From positions 32,538,329-32,602,328 of the forward strand of contig OU964922.1 in assembly GCA_918807975.1 (NCBI GenBank): a DNA stretch of 64,000 bases. The letters run 5' to 3'. Position numbers and translations under genes: made by a program. This DNA is from Aplidium turbinatum (Eukaryota > Chordata > Ascidiacea > Aplousobranchia > Polyclinidae). The notes beneath the pieces were generated by a model that was given only the letters and a program-made list of their open reading frames with translations, did not search any database and was not told the origin of the DNA. Shown piece after piece: positions 35,744 through 47,952 of the stretch; the stretch's first letter is position 1, and every line of letters begins with the position of its first letter.

Positions 35744-37555
35744 GGCCAGGGCCCAGGATCATTTCAAATAGGCTACGAAGAACCCTGTTGAAAGGTCCGA
35801 GACATTTTTATAAATGTCCTTATTTTTGCACTCTTATAATTGAGATGTCCTCTCTAATAAAACAAACACATTACTTTTTCTTGGAAAAAAGCTTTTTTCG
35901 GGATGCCATACTTTCTCAGAGAAGGTTCAGATATAGGCTACTTTATGTACCGGGCCCAACCTCTTTTCTCAGGGGCCCTCATCGCAGCTACTGTATTCAA
36001 TCATTTAGACAAAAAATCAGTTCTTTTTTTGCACTGACTCAACGTCTGCATTCAATGTAAAAAAGAATCGATTTCGTGACTAAACAGCCTATTCTAAACC
36101 ATTGTAGAGCGTACAGTCGTTTTGATGCGTTTCAGTTTTAAAAGCTCCGCTTAGCGCTTGCCACGGATGCTGGAAGCGTCAGTGAAATTTACAAATCGTT
36201 AAAGCATTTGGTATATTGTCTAAAAGTTTTTATTGCAGCAAAAACGATAGTACATCTTCAGGTGTCATAGATTTTCGAATTTTGTAGTTATTAGGTTGAC
36301 AGCTCATCAGGGCCGTTGACAGGATTTCTCGAGCCCGGTACCAATTTATTTTTGGGCCCCTTTCATCGACAATGTTATGAATATAGAGCCTGCTGTTAAA
36401 ATGAGGATGACACATGCCGTTTAAAGTAGAAAATTAAGAGGAATAGATCAAACCCGATATGCCAAAAGCATGGTTGTTTAACAAATCTTGTGCAATCTTA
36501 AAATTTCCAGAACCGCAAAACTTACTATCTCTATTTAGTGGTTGCTTTTTTGAACTTTCATTGGTCACATGGCGCTAGAGTATTACTTCCCGATTCCATT
36601 GATGTTTCACTGGTCATTCTAGGGCTCTAGGCACACCAGAAGAGAATTTACAGCAGAGTTAGTGCAGACGGTCAGAAAGTTTTCAATTTGATTTGGGAAA
36701 GGTTTTGGGCCTATAGGCCAAACATTTGATGATTGCTGCAATCTGAAAAGAGTTTTTGTCTAATTTCTAGTCCAGAAACAGGGATAGCAATCTTCTTACC
36801 TGTGCCATTTCAGTTTTTGCGTTTAAACAAACATTAGCTTGTTTATTTTAAAATTTGTGTTTCGGGTTATATTTCACTAAATATTTGTGGTTAGGAAAAT
36901 CACTATACTAGACTAAACTAAATTTTTAGTTTACTGTTTGGTGGCTGAAGTGGCTATTTTACCACCACAAAGCTGAAGTGGGCCCAGTACCCGGAAGAGG
37001 GCCAGGTACTTTACCATCTGACTGCTGAAGTGGCTGTTTTATATTAAGATCTTGATAATGTTTGAAGTCACGGGGAATCTTTTAAATCCGGGCCCCCTAA
37101 ATATTCCGGGCCCGGGTCCAAAAGTACCACCTAGACCCCCCTGTCAACGCCCCTGCAGCTCAACTCATTGGCGTCAACGTGTCTGCTTTATTGCATTAAT
37201 TTTTCGCAAAAATTGCAACCATCTCTAAGCTTTTGCGACCGCTCTGCAAATGCAAGTCCATATTTTCAGATGACTTCGTCAAACTTGCGGTTTCAAAGCA
37301 TCAGAACCATGTTTCTCGTGCGACTACATTGGAAGCATAAAGACATTTTTATTCAACGAAAAAAAACTTTTTAAAAAATTTGAAAAAAAAGTAATGTTCT
37401 GGACCCCCTTGAAGACTGCACGCTAGGCGACCGCGTGGTTTCCTTTATGGGCGCGCCTGCCCAATACCACAACAGATACACATCAATGACTCATCTATTC
37501 TACTGTAATGCTACGAATAATTTGAAGTGAGACAAATGTCCAGATATTTACGGTA
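35744..37555 (-). mobile_element. hAT relic A (inverted partner of 39910-41715)
   Basis: Inversely homologous to 39910-41715, from GGCCAGGGCCCA at the outer end to GTCTCACTTCAAATTATTC at the inner end. On the minus strand it keeps LLKLKRIKTTVRSTM (about 36095-36165), the hAT dimerisation domain. An 848-bp insertion (36308-37155) is absent from the partner. Broken frame. Confidence 0.7.
36308..37155. mobile_element. hAT-type insertion in relic A, 848 bp
   Basis: Ends CAGGGCCGTTGACAGG / CCTGTCAACGCCCCTG. Target duplication CAGCTCAT / CAGCTCAA (36300-36307, 37156-37163; 7 of 8). The partner copy at about 40335-40355 has the uninterrupted site with a single CAGCTCAA (reversed), which proves the boundaries. 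Confidence 0.85.
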
Positions 37556-37839
37556 TTTCCTCTGAACATCTCAAATCAGAAAGAACACCTTAGAAAACCT
37601 CTAAACATAGCATTGCTTTTCCTTTTCAACCTTATTTTAGTGAAGAAAAAGATTTCCAGCAAATTCAAAGAAGTTCTAATAATTTTAACCTGCAAGAAAG
37701 GCAATAGATTCGACTGCAGCAACGACTTTTCAATAAGTTTACTCAGTCAAACAGTATATACAAACTCTTCATCATTATTATTGATACACGCTTAAAAGTG
37801 ATTTTTATGCATCTTTTTCCCCTACGCAATCAACTTATC

Positions 37840-39020
37840 AACCAGGTCGAGAAACAGTCAAACTGATCCTAGCTCTCGAAAAAGTTAATCAAATTCAACA
37901 ACCCCATTCATCGCATCTTCTTTTACTTGAAAAGGCTTTTGACAATGTTAAATTATGTTATTTTTGGCAACTCTTGCATGAAACTTTCCTCAACAAAAAT
38001 ACATCAACGTTATAAAAGGAACCTAAGGCGATTTAAATGCATACCCAAGTCTATGATTCAAGAACATCATCTCTTTACCAAAATTGTAACTCAAAAGCAC
38101 TAATTAAAGCAAACAACGGAACAACCAGATCAATTGAAATCTTAAAAGGTGTTAAACAAGGACATGTTCTGTCCGTTATCCGGTTATCATCGTAGCTGCT
38201 GCAATAGTCTCAGAAACGAAAGATGAGTGTACAAGTGGGCTTGAGCAACGCACGTTAAGGACTGCTCTCCATTCAGTGGCATCTAATGGATGGAATAATT
38301 CCTGGCAACACGACTTCAACAATCGAAAAAGTTCACTTTGTCAATTTCAGTGACCGGCCTGCGTCAGTGGGTCAAAGCCTCGACAAGTATGAAAAACTGC
38401 CAGGAGTAAGCTTTGAAAGAAGCTTTCCCAGTTCGAGGATGAAGATTTAATCAATCAAGTGGATTCCCGATTTGCGGATACGTATCCAACGTAGGCTATG
38501 CAGACAACATGGCCATCATCAACAACTTGAAACTGAAAGATACAGAAATCCCTAAATAGTCTGTCAAAAAACGCTGCTAAACTCGGCCTTCAAATAAATG
38601 TGTCCAAAACCAGATGTATGACAATCGATGAAATTAACAATACACTAAATTTCACTGTATAAGAAAACAAATAGCACAAGTATCAGAATTCGTTTATCTC
38701 GGCCACAAACAATGGAAAAATTAAAATTGCAGTAGGCCTACAATACTGAATTGACTGAGGTTGGGCACTGGGTAGCATTAGAAAAAAACTAAACAAAAAT
38801 TTGCTTCCAATAGACTCCAAATCAATTTAAACTCACAAATGTTACGCACTTGCGTTTTACCAGTTGTGATATACCGGTACAGTCTAGAATGCCTAAATTA
38901 GACGTTCGAATAATGAAAACAACTCACCACTTTCTAAAATCACATCGTGGGAAGCATGGCTAAAAAAAGACTACTTAGCCACATGCAAATTGAAGGTTTA
39001 TTGACTATGACAGAGCTACA
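37840..39020 (+). mobile_element. LINE RT fragment with SINE insertion
   Basis: Decayed RT motifs in order: KAFDNVKLCYFWQLLHE (domain A, about 37935), EILKGVKQGHVLS (domain B, about 38140), VGYADNMAIIN (domain C, YADN in place of YADD, about 38495), AAKLGLQINVSKT (domain D, about 38575). Frames are broken. A family-2 SINE interrupts it between B and C. Confidence 0.65.
38240..38458 (+). mobile_element. tRNA-derived SINE, family 2, copy 3 (5' truncated)
   Basis: Matches copies 1 and 2 from GGCTTGAGCAACGCA to GAGGATGAAGATT. The tRNA-like head is missing. Inserted in LINE sequence. Confidence 0.7.
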
Positions 39021-39027
39021 TTCACGC

Positions 39028-39657
39028 AATGTATCTCAACCTTAGTGGTTAACGACCCTTTTCAGGTGATTGATACAGCCTGCGATCCCCTTCCTGCGCT
39101 CTTTTCTATAGATAAGCTATAAAAATTATCACAAACATACATTTCAATAACATTTAATTTCAATGAACTGCTGAATGTCACAACCTTTCATGTTTGGCGT
39201 TTCAAACCGGCCTCATGGCGTTGAAAAAATTCTAAATGCTTGCTGATGTGATTGGAATGCTTTGTTTCAAAATGCTGTTTTAACTTTGATGACTTCATAA
39301 ATTCAGCACTGAGAACTACATTGCACAACATACACTGTGGCTTCTCAATGCTGTTGCTAACTAACTTTGTTCTTTGTTGTTCAACTTTGTTCTTCACTTT
39401 TACCGCAATTTTCTTCACTTTGCCGACCAAGGTTTTTCGACAACTAACGTTTTAAGATTGTTGAATAGTTTGACTCAGTTCATTCGTTCTACTTGAACAA
39501 ACGATGATAAATTGGCCTACAACCAAGCTACGCGTTCTCTTTCACAACAATGCGACCAATTAGTCATTTGCTACAACATTACTGTATACAAAGTGATTGC
39601 TGCAAAGATTTTTCATTTTTCCAGAATTCTTTGCGACCCCCAGGTTGAGAAACGCTG
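39028..39657 (-). mobile_element. hAT fragment with BED-type zinc finger
   Basis: The right end, reversed, reads CAGCGTTTCTCAACCTGGGG, and a weaker match (CAATGTATCTCAACC) marks the left. The minus strand encodes KPQCMLCNVVLSAEFMKSSK then LKQHFETKHSNH (39188-39430), a CxxC...HxxxxH BED-like finger from the N-terminus of SCAND3/ZBED5-type hAT transposases. The catalytic part is absent. Confidence 0.7.
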
Positions 39658-39676
39658 CAGCAACAATAAACTCAAA

Positions 39677-39910
39677 CAGTGGCGTAGCCAAGGGAAGGCT
39701 TGGGGGTTTCACCCCCCCCTCCCCCGTTTGACACGCGTGTGACGTCACTATGTTGAGAATGATGCTTTCAGTCCCTTTATGTCTCTAAAACAAAGTTTGC
39801 CTAATTTTAAACGAAACTGCATTAAAAGAGGAAGTTTTACCCACATTTTTGTTGAAAATGCTCTCAGAATGCACCAAAGTCAAAGTAATTTTGCAAATAT
39901 TTATTATAAA
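39677..39910. mobile_element. hAT-type MITE fragment (CAGTGGCGTAGCC end)
   Basis: Starts CAGTGGCGTAGCCAAGGG and shares GTTGAGAATGATGCTTTCAG and the following 200 bp with 41006-41380. No right end is seen, so it is truncated. Confidence 0.6.
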
Positions 39911-41715
39911 TAGCGTAAATATTTTGACATTTGTCTCACTTCAAATTATTCATAGCACTACAGTAGAATAGATGAGAGTCATCGAAGTGTATCTGTTGTG
40001 GTATAGGGCAGGCGCGTCCATAAAGGAAACCAGGCGGTCGCATAGGGCGCAGTCTTCAAGGGGGTCCAGAACATTGTCTTTTTTTATAATGTTTTAAAAA
40101 AACTTATTTTTTTGTTAAATAAACATGTCCTTGTGCTTCCAATATAGTCGCAAAAACTGCAGACTAATACCGAAGTGACATTTAAGACAACTGTAGTGCT
40201 TTGAAACCACAAATTTGATGAGCTCATCTGGAAATAGGGACTTCATTTGCAGAGTGGTCACAAGAGATTAGCGATTGTTGCAATTTTTGCAAAAAATTAA
40301 TGCAATAAAGCAGGCACGTTGACGCAAATGAGTTGAGCTGTCAAATAACAGTAGGCTAATAACTACAAAATTCGAAAATCTATGACACCTGAAGATGTGC
40401 TATCGTTTTTGCTGCAATAAAAACTTTCAGACAATATACCAAATAATGAGTTGTAAATTTCACTGACGTTTCCAGCATCCTTGGCAAGCGCTGAGCAGAG
40501 CTTTTCAAAACTAAAACGCATCGAAACGACTGTACGCTCTACAATGGTTCAGGATAGGCAGTCTCGTTACGAAATCGATTCTTTTTTACATTGATTCTTC
40601 TGCAGACGTTGAATCAATGTAAAAAAAGAAATGATTTACTGTCTAAATGATAGAATACAGTAGCTGCGATAAGTGCCTCTGAGAAAACAGGTTGGGTCCG
40701 GTACATAGCGTAGCCTATATCTGAACCTTATCTGAAAAAAGTATGTCATCTCAAAAATAGGTTTTTCAAAGGAAAAGTAAGTTGTTTATTTTATAAGGAA
40801 GGACATCTTAATTAAAAGAGTGCAAAAATAAAGACATTTATAAGAATATCTCGGACCCAGTGGCGTAGCTAGGGGGGGGGGGGGGCGGACCGCCCCGGGC
40901 GGCACGTCTGGGGGGCGGCACTTTCAGACAGGACGTTTTGTTCTTTTTGTTGATAATGCAAAAGTACACGGAAAATAAAAGCAAACAGAATGGCAACGTT
41001 CAAAACAGTGGCGTGGCCAAGGGGAAGAGGAGTTTGGGGGTTACAACCCCCCTTTTGGCACGCATGTGACGTCACGATGTTGAGAATGATGCTTTCAGTC
41101 TCTATGTCTCTAAAACAAAGTTTGCCTAATGTTAAACGAAACTCCATTAAAAAAGCGAGTTTTGCCAATACCAAACAATCTCAGCCAGGAATTATCAACA
41201 AGAAAACATAGAGACTTAGCTTTATTAGGTAACCGAAAAATTCCCAAGAAAACATGATCTTATCCTTTTGCTATGCCACCGGACAGCGCCATTTTACAGG
41301 AATATTTATACTAGGGGATTTATACCCACATTTTGTTGAAAATGCTCTCAGAATGCACCAAATCCAAAGTAATTTTTCAAAATTTTCTGGGGGAGGCCCC
41401 CCAGACCCCCCGCCGCTGGGTGTCGTCTTTGGCGAGGACGCCGACGGGCTTCGCCCGCCGGCCCTTAAAACCCTCCCTTTTCAAAATTACTGGCAACGCG
41501 ACTGGTTCAAAACATACAATACTTCCACTTTTAAGTCAATTAAAAAAATTTCATTTTCACATGCTTTTTCTTGAAAGGGCGGCAAAATCTGAATCCGCCC
41601 CGGCGGCACATTCCCTAGCTACGCCACTGCTCGGGCCTTTCAACAAGTTTCTTGGTAACCTATTTGAACTGATATTGGGCCCTGGTCCAAACGTACTCAC
41701 TGGACCACCCGTGTC
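39910..41715 (+). mobile_element. hAT relic B with transposase C-terminus
   Basis: Inverted partner of relic A. The plus strand at about 40465-40575 reads LTFPASLASAEQSFSKLKRI then ETTVRSTMVQDR, the classic hAT C-terminal dimerisation motif (family form ASAERSFSKLK). The outer end, reversed, is CAGTAGCGTTGACACGGG. It is interrupted by the 40858-41629 hAT MITE. Confidence 0.75.
40858..41629. mobile_element. hAT-type element, 772 bp, inserted in relic B
   Basis: Ends CAGTGGCGTAGCTAGGG / CCCTAGCTACGCCACTG; flanks CTCGGACC / CTCGGGCC (40850-40857, 41630-41637; 7 of 8). It contains a related CAGTGGCGTGGCC-type sequence from 41006. No transposase seen. Confidence 0.85.
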
Positions 41716-41719
41716 AACG

Positions 41720-42120
41720 CTACTGGCTACAATATACATCGAGCCTGGCTATATGCCTTCGCCCTCAACATGGCGGAACTGGTAACGAAACTTGCAAATA
41801 AATTAGCATGAAAAGGGAAATTCGACATAAGCTGTGTTGATGTACCAGCATTGTGTAAACTTTGATTATTATTTAAATTTGAACTGCTACTTACTACTGT
41901 ACAGTAAAGTGATTTAACCAACAACAATTTGAAGATGCAGAAACCTAAAAATACTTAGGCTAACGGTTATTACTCACTTCAGGAAAATGTTGAGCCAATA
42001 GGTCGCAGAAATTGAACTTTGCCTTGAACCAGCTAACTCCAGCATTGTGAGCCTTCTAGCAGTCAACCAGAGTTGATTCTTTCTTTAAACTGTGTTTAAT
42101 CATTACAGGAAAAAAGAGTA
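41720..42120. other. no gene seen
   Basis: AT-rich spacer. Confidence 0.3.
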
Positions 42121-42126
42121 ATGACA

Positions 42127-42203
42127 GGAGTGGGAATCAAACCCATGCTATCGAAATGACTATTCCCCAGCTCTAACCCTCTCGGTCACTTCATCGAAAA
42201 ATT
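42127..42203 (-). pseudogene. tRNA-like sequence (Ser/Leu-type A box), not a functional tRNA
   Basis: The minus strand reads TGACCGAGAGGGTTAGAGC (type II A-box) and GGTTTGATTCCC (B-box-like), with a T-run downstream. The anticodon arm does not pair convincingly, so it is a tRNA pseudogene or a SINE head. Confidence 0.45.
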
Positions 42204-42860
42204 GATTTAATTTACAGTACTTTCTAAAGTGTATGAGTCGTATGACTGCAATCAGCTGATTTAAATCTTGCCTTCTTATTGATTAATAAACCTCATCTGT
42301 TGCAGCGAGCTGCAGATTACAAACACGCCAACAGTACTCGGGGAGTGGTTTATAATTAGTTTGTCTAACTATGTTAAATCAACGTAAAACATTAAGTTTT
42401 ACCAGCTTGGTTTATTTCGTAGATTGTCTGTGGGGACAATTCATTATTTGACAATGTTGATTTCAATTATCTGTTGCTAAAATTCGATGTTCATAGCATA
42501 TCACTGCATATCTGTCTATGAATATTGTTGAATTGAATGCAGTGCATACTGTTCCGGCAGGTTCGAACACCCAAGATCACACTAGCTCACACACTTTTAC
42601 ACGATGAAAAACTTTAACTTCCTTTCATTCACATTTGGCTGATAAATTACAATTTTGCATGGTTTCTGAGCATTACACAATCGACAGAATAGCATATCAG
42701 CTATTTTACTTTATTTCAATGTTTAGCAACATTTATTCAATGTAGAAATGGTAGGTTTGACTGTCAAAAATGAAAAGGAAATAGTTGCAAAACTGTAAAA
42801 TAATTGTGTTCACTGATTACACGTTAAATGTGATTTAAAGTGTCCAAGTATACAGTGCCC

Positions 42861-43080
42861 ACAGGTTGGACCCAAGTATAGTAACTTTTCTAAGCATTTC
42901 CTAGCGCAGAATTATGCTTAGCGAACTTTTTTAATCTTAATCTCGAAGCTCGACTGGTTAGGGCGAAATTTATACAAAACGACTGCTTCGCAGCGCTACC
43001 ACTGGCGAAGCTCCATATTTCACTGCTCTGGGACGACTTTGGTGGTTTTACGTCATCCTGGGTGGGTGTCATTAACGACG
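42861..43080 (+). mobile_element. dispersed repeat (possible SINE, family 3), copy 1
   Basis: Matches 63790-64000 over its whole length (CAAGTATAGTAAC, TTTCCTAGCGCAGAATTA, TCTGGGACGACTTTGGTGGT). A tRNA A-box-like AGCTCGACTGGTTAGGGCG is present. The B-box is weak. Confidence 0.55.
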
Positions 43081-43309
43081 GATAAAACAAATGCTTTCTA
43101 GATGTAATTGGTGGATCACAGTTTGGTCGGAGTTGGTACAAGGGGTTGCTTTTTTCAAAGATTTATTGTTTTTTGCAGTTTAATAAAACTGTACAGGATA
43201 CGTTCCTACAAAACCTAAAATATACTTGAAGTGAAAAATGAAGAAATCGTACGAATCATCATTCATATTTAATTCATTATCATTCATAACTATTCATCAA
43301 TAAAAGTTC

Positions 43310-43334
43310 TCACTCTCTCTCTCTCTCTCTCTCA
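43310..43334. repeat. (CT)n microsatellite
   Basis: A run of CT dinucleotides next to an AT-rich segment. Confidence 0.9.
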
Positions 43335-43574
43335 TAATGTGTCTTCAGTTGGTTATTGAAATCCGGTGTAACAGCCATCTGGACTTGGAAAATTGTTTCA
43401 GATTCTCCAAACAATGCCTGAAGGCAGCACAATCCGATTGTTGCTTCCGAGAGCATCACCTTGTAGTATCCACTCCAATGCATGCCTGTAAGCAACTAAT
43501 TACCGATACTGCCTGCAAGGCAATAAAATCACTTCTTTTAGTGTGCATTCTTTAGCGTTTAGGGTATTTTTAGC

Positions 43575-43872
43575 CTAATGTAACATCGTACTCTTTTGAT
43601 AGGTCTCCGTTTTCTCCTTTCGTTTTAGGCTGCTATTGCTTTTTTTCCAGTTCTTCCTGCTCCTCATAAAAAAATTCCCCAGAACTGCAGGATGTAAGTG
43701 TGCCTCAAAATCGGTCAAATTGGTAACACAGCTAGATGCGTCTTTCTTGTCTTTCTTCAAAAGTTCTTTCGTGTGTGGCTCTTCATGGCAACATACACAT
43801 TCATTGGGCTGGGGCATAGACTCGCACTTGTGGCAAACGCACCACCTAGAGTTCCCAGCATGCCACTCATTG
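43575..43872 (-). CDS. P2X7 C-terminal-domain-like exon (partial gene)
   Basis: The minus strand reads NEWHAGNSRWCVCHKCESMP, then NECVCCHE, then SSCVTNLTDFEAHLHPAVLG. The WCxCxxC...MP...ECxCC pattern followed by a Cys and DFEA...L matches the zinc-binding C-terminal (ballast) domain of P2X7 receptors, which in many invertebrates also occurs in proteins lacking the channel. A plausible acceptor (TTCCCAG) precedes codon N of NEWHAG. Downstream residues that normally follow (RQF/W-rich) are not seen, so the exon may be truncated. The partner domain is not identified. Confidence 0.5.
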
Positions 43873-43910
43873 CTGGGAAGATCCAAATCGGGTTGGTGGT
43901 GTAAACAAAA

Positions 43911-44102
43911 TCATCTCCAGTAAAGTGAAAAGAACATATACGACCAGTTTTGTATGACCCATCCCACTTTCGAACACTTGAAGAAAACTTTGACTATTTT
44001 ATTCTCACCACCTTGTTTTGTTTGAAAGCGTGAAAAGATAGCACACATCTTTGTCACGACACTGTCACATAAACAGCAATTTGCAGGCATCACCTCAACC
44101 AT
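43911..44102 (-). CDS. unassigned cysteine-bearing ORF upstream of the P2X7-like exon
   Basis: A 63-residue frame with ANCCLCDSVVTKMC and KVFFKCSKVGWV. The spacing of cysteines is suggestive of a small zinc-binding exon, and it lies just upstream on the same strand. No family is recognised and it may be chance. Confidence 0.2.
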   Translation of the reverse strand: MVEVMPANCCLCDSVVTKMCAIFSRFQTKQGGENKIVKVFFKCSKVGWVIQNWSYMFFSLYWR

Positions 44103-44109
44103 AAATTAA

Positions 44110-45190
44110 GGGTACTGTCTGTTTGTGAGATACTGCTGTTACACTGCAAATGGCTATAGCCAGATTAGGACAAATAAAAAATTATCAAAATTGTAGCCCT
44201 ACAAGAGTTTAGAAAAACTGCAATTTCAATTGAATTGAGATGTTGTTTGATTAAAATGAACTCAACCTATTTGATCTAAACCTGATAGTAATAATAAGTT
44301 GACTTTTTCATTTCGGTAATTCTCATTTTGCACATGCTTTATATCAACAGAGCCCCACACATTCACGTTTTGCAGTAGTCGTACCATACCTTACCATGTC
44401 ATTACAGAAAAAGAAAGTATCCTTCCCACCCATGGTGACGTCACAGCGCTGTTGCCGTTTTTATTTTCGCAAATGAATGAGTGCCAGATTCGCCGAAAGT
44501 GAACGAAAGTTTACAAGCGTGTAACTTTGTAGCCTGTTGATGTTTTTTACGATTTGCTGGTCAGGGAAGTTTGTTAGTGTCATCTCTTTGGTATCTTAAG
44601 TAAATTTAGCGAATTTATTTTCCTGTCAGAGGCACTTTAAACACTTGCCTCCAGTGTTCAAGTGGCACTGCGCGTCTGGGAGGTCTATGGTAATATAGTG
44701 AGCCATGTCTTAGTTTCTTTATGGCATCATAAAATATTTTGTGTGGTGGTAGGGTGTTGGGTTCATCAATTTCATCTTCCAAGTGCTTACAAATTTTCTC
44801 CATTCAGATTTAGGGATTTTTATTGAGTAGATGAGAATCCATGTTCTTTTCTAATTTTGTGCTTGGATTTGATTGCTAAATTAGTTTTTTGCAACATTCA
44901 GTTTGGTAGATGTTGTTTTGTTGTACTGGAAACAGCAGCTTCTGACGCTTCCTGTAGTCCTGCAATTATAACTTCTTGTATGGACTCTGGATATGTCACT
45001 GATTTTTAAAAAGGCATATCTTTTTTTGTAGATTGACTTGGAAATATTCAGCGACTGCTGATTGTTTAATAGGTTAAGGAAGAGTTTCCGAATTAGGTTC
45101 CAGTCCTGAAATCATGAGAAACTTACTCTAAACTTTGTAGGTATCAATGTGTGGTTCAAAACGTGTGTTCGATTCCCTCTTAAGACACAT
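44110..45190. other. no confident gene
   Basis: A minus-strand frame at 44615-44803 (62 residues, KIFYDAIKKLRHGSLYYH) has no recognised family. A TGACGTCA (CRE-like) word occurs at about 44438. Confidence 0.3.
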
Positions 45191-47329
45191 TGATATTCAC
45201 CAGTGATAATCACAAGCAAAGGTGAAACTCGAGTATGGCAACTTCCATATTCGTTCGATCGGGTTCTTAATGACTTAACAAATCCTCACATCCCTTAATT
45301 AATCTAATATCACGTCAGTTCCTCTTAGTAAATTTTTATCAATGACTCTATTTTTTAGACTTGGGACTGTTACTCCGTCAGCTTCCGCCTTAATCCGGTC
45401 CTGTACATCAATAGTTAGGGTAGATTTTAGCAACTTGTAATTTTTTATAGCTTCAAAAAGTTTCCTAAACAAACTACACTTATTTCAAGTTATGTTCAGG
45501 AGTTTTACAATGTAACTTTTTTTTGGCATTTTTTAATTGCAACCTTTCTAGGAATCGTGCACAAACAAAAAGCAATAAAGAAAATGTTTTGTTTTGAATT
45601 TTACAAAATCAAGTTGGGATAAGTTTACATTAGGATCATCTGCTTGAGCTAAATAAAGACTTAATAGCAATCGCAGAAATGTCCCAATCAAACATCTTTC
45701 CAGCCGTTTTTCAAAGCAGAACGTTCAGATGCATTAAAAGTGTTAGTGTATTAAAAGTGTAAGTAATAAACTAAATAAACAAAGCCAGCTACTGCGGTTT
45801 GAAATGGTTTTGCTTAAATGCAATATTTTACCACAACGTTTCTTAAAAACAGATGCAATTTTGTTATTTTTTACTGCAGCAAAACTAGACAACCAATTGA
45901 TCTTATCACGATCTTCATCAACACTAGCTTAGACACCACTTTAACTCAATTTGGTTTATACTTGAAAAAGATTAAGTGGCTGTTCTGGTTGAGTATATTT
46001 CAGAATAACAGAACTTAAATCAAATAACATGTCCGCATCATATCACGAAGTTGTGCTGACGGTTTAAACCAGAGCTTTCAGATCGCACAAGTAACGCAGC
46101 CAGGAATTTCTACACGAGCTACCATAAAGTCATTTTGTAATTGTGTAAGATATTTGGTTCTCAGTATTAGGATATAGCACTTTATACGATTTTTTAAAAA
46201 ACAAAACAAAAATCTAATTTTCTGCAAGAAGCTAATACATCTGTTATAAATAATAGGGTTAAACAGTTTAACCCAATCAAATGCCCTTGATAGCAATCAA
46301 GATACTTCCACTGCTCTCTCTCAACAAACTATTATCTAGGCCTGTTAGGCCTATTTGTTTGTAATTGCGATGCTTTTTTATGTAAAACCTACCAGCTAGC
46401 TGCGAAACCAGAAAACAACAAAATTTCGTTATTGCATGCAATTGTTTATATACACAAAAAGAACTTTCAGCAAATATGCACAACCAATTGTTCCTCAGTA
46501 TTTAAATCAATGAGTCACGAAATTTTTAAAAGGCTTTGAATGCGGCTGTTTTCATGCAGTGACATACAGTCCACGTTTAAATTAACAACGATTTTCTATT
46601 AAAACATCAATTTTCACTAAACGTTACACAATAGTTAGCCTATAGAGTGTAGTCTACTTATCTTTCCTAAAAGTTTATCAAACTCTAAAGGCTGTGCTTA
46701 CAGTATATCATAATTCTTAATGTGCTCAAACTGCTGATTGATTTGACAGCGAGTTGTATAAAACAGGGGTGTGCCAACTTGCCGCACTGTCCAGCTAGAT
46801 ACTTATAACCCGATTGACCGGGGGCCACATTTTGTCAGAAATTATTGTGACGTCATATGTTCATCATGACAAATGTTCATGCAGCCACCTCAAACTTCCC
46901 AGTCATTCAGTCCAGGGAGGTAAGCCAATTAAGCTACCTCCCTGAACTGGCAGTCAGCAAAAAATGGCTGCATTGAATTCACACTCATCAACTCTATAAA
47001 AATACAAACGTTATTGCTTTTGAAGCGAAAATCAAAATTATCGCGGCTTAAACGGCCGAATGACCCACACTTTGTTTGAAAGTAGATCTTTTAGTAGATC
47101 AAGGTTTCCACAACTTCGATGTAGAATTAATATTACAATGATTAAATACATATCAATGACCATGCGATGCGGAGTCGTTGATGATTTTAAAGCCGTTTGC
47201 GTTCCACCAAAAATGATTTTTGTGCCATATCGATCACAAAGTTCATAATTAGAAAAACACTTCAAGAAAATTTTAAACCCATTTTTTCTACAGATTTGTG
47301 GTTTTAACAAATTTGTTCTTTTAGTTACA

Positions 47330-47577
47330 TCAAATCCGTTGAATCTTCATTTCCGCCTTTTTCAACGAATAGCTGTTTCCCTTCCAATGATGCCATTTGA
47401 TTCCTTTATAATCACTCGTGCGTCCTCCACTGACGTATGTTCCATTTAAGTTTGAATGATCACAATGCTAATACCACCACGCTCCACCACGATCAACAGC
47501 ACAATTGCTGGTCGACGCGTCATTATCATTGTCTTTTGTGGTGAATTGTCGGTTATTGTGGTAGGCCAATGAATCAC
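47330..47577 (-). pseudogene. gene 2 old terminal exon with an in-frame stop
   Basis: The frame reads [32 protein letters not shown], a TAG, HCDHSNLNGTYVSGG, GIKWHHWKGNSYSLKKAEMK. Its downstream flank (GTCGTTGATGATTTTAAAGC) is the positional match of the flank of gene 1 exon 7, so this is the ancestral terminal exon of gene 2. The TAG would remove the last cysteine and half the ligand lobe. Apart from that it keeps a more canonical sequence than the intact exon upstream. Confidence 0.85.
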
Positions 47578-47952
47578 CTTCAATAAAAATAACTTTTCTC
47601 ACGCAAACAATTTGCCTTGCCAATAAATATTCAGTTCATGTTTAAAAGCCCTCAACTGCTATAACCTTTTCAAAAATATTTGCATTATTATTGAGAGAGA
47701 TTAAATTTCGTTTACAACATCATTTTCGTGAATACTGAATTATTTAAGTAATCGTTTTGTGTTTACTAGATAATCCGCTGATTAGCCTAATGAAATTGAC
47801 AGATGTTCAGGACAATAAGCTGCTTTCCAAAATGTTCATGTTGTACATGTAGCCAAGAGTTCGTTTGATAGTATGTACACTAGTATGTAAGAAAATTTCA
47901 AACTTATTTTTTTTGGTTTGCGGAAATTATCAAATTTGTTCTTTAAGCTGAA

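Noticed and set aside
42127-42203. Functional tRNA-Ser/Leu gene
   Set aside because: The A- and B-box-like words are present, but the anticodon stem does not pair and no clear anticodon can be placed.
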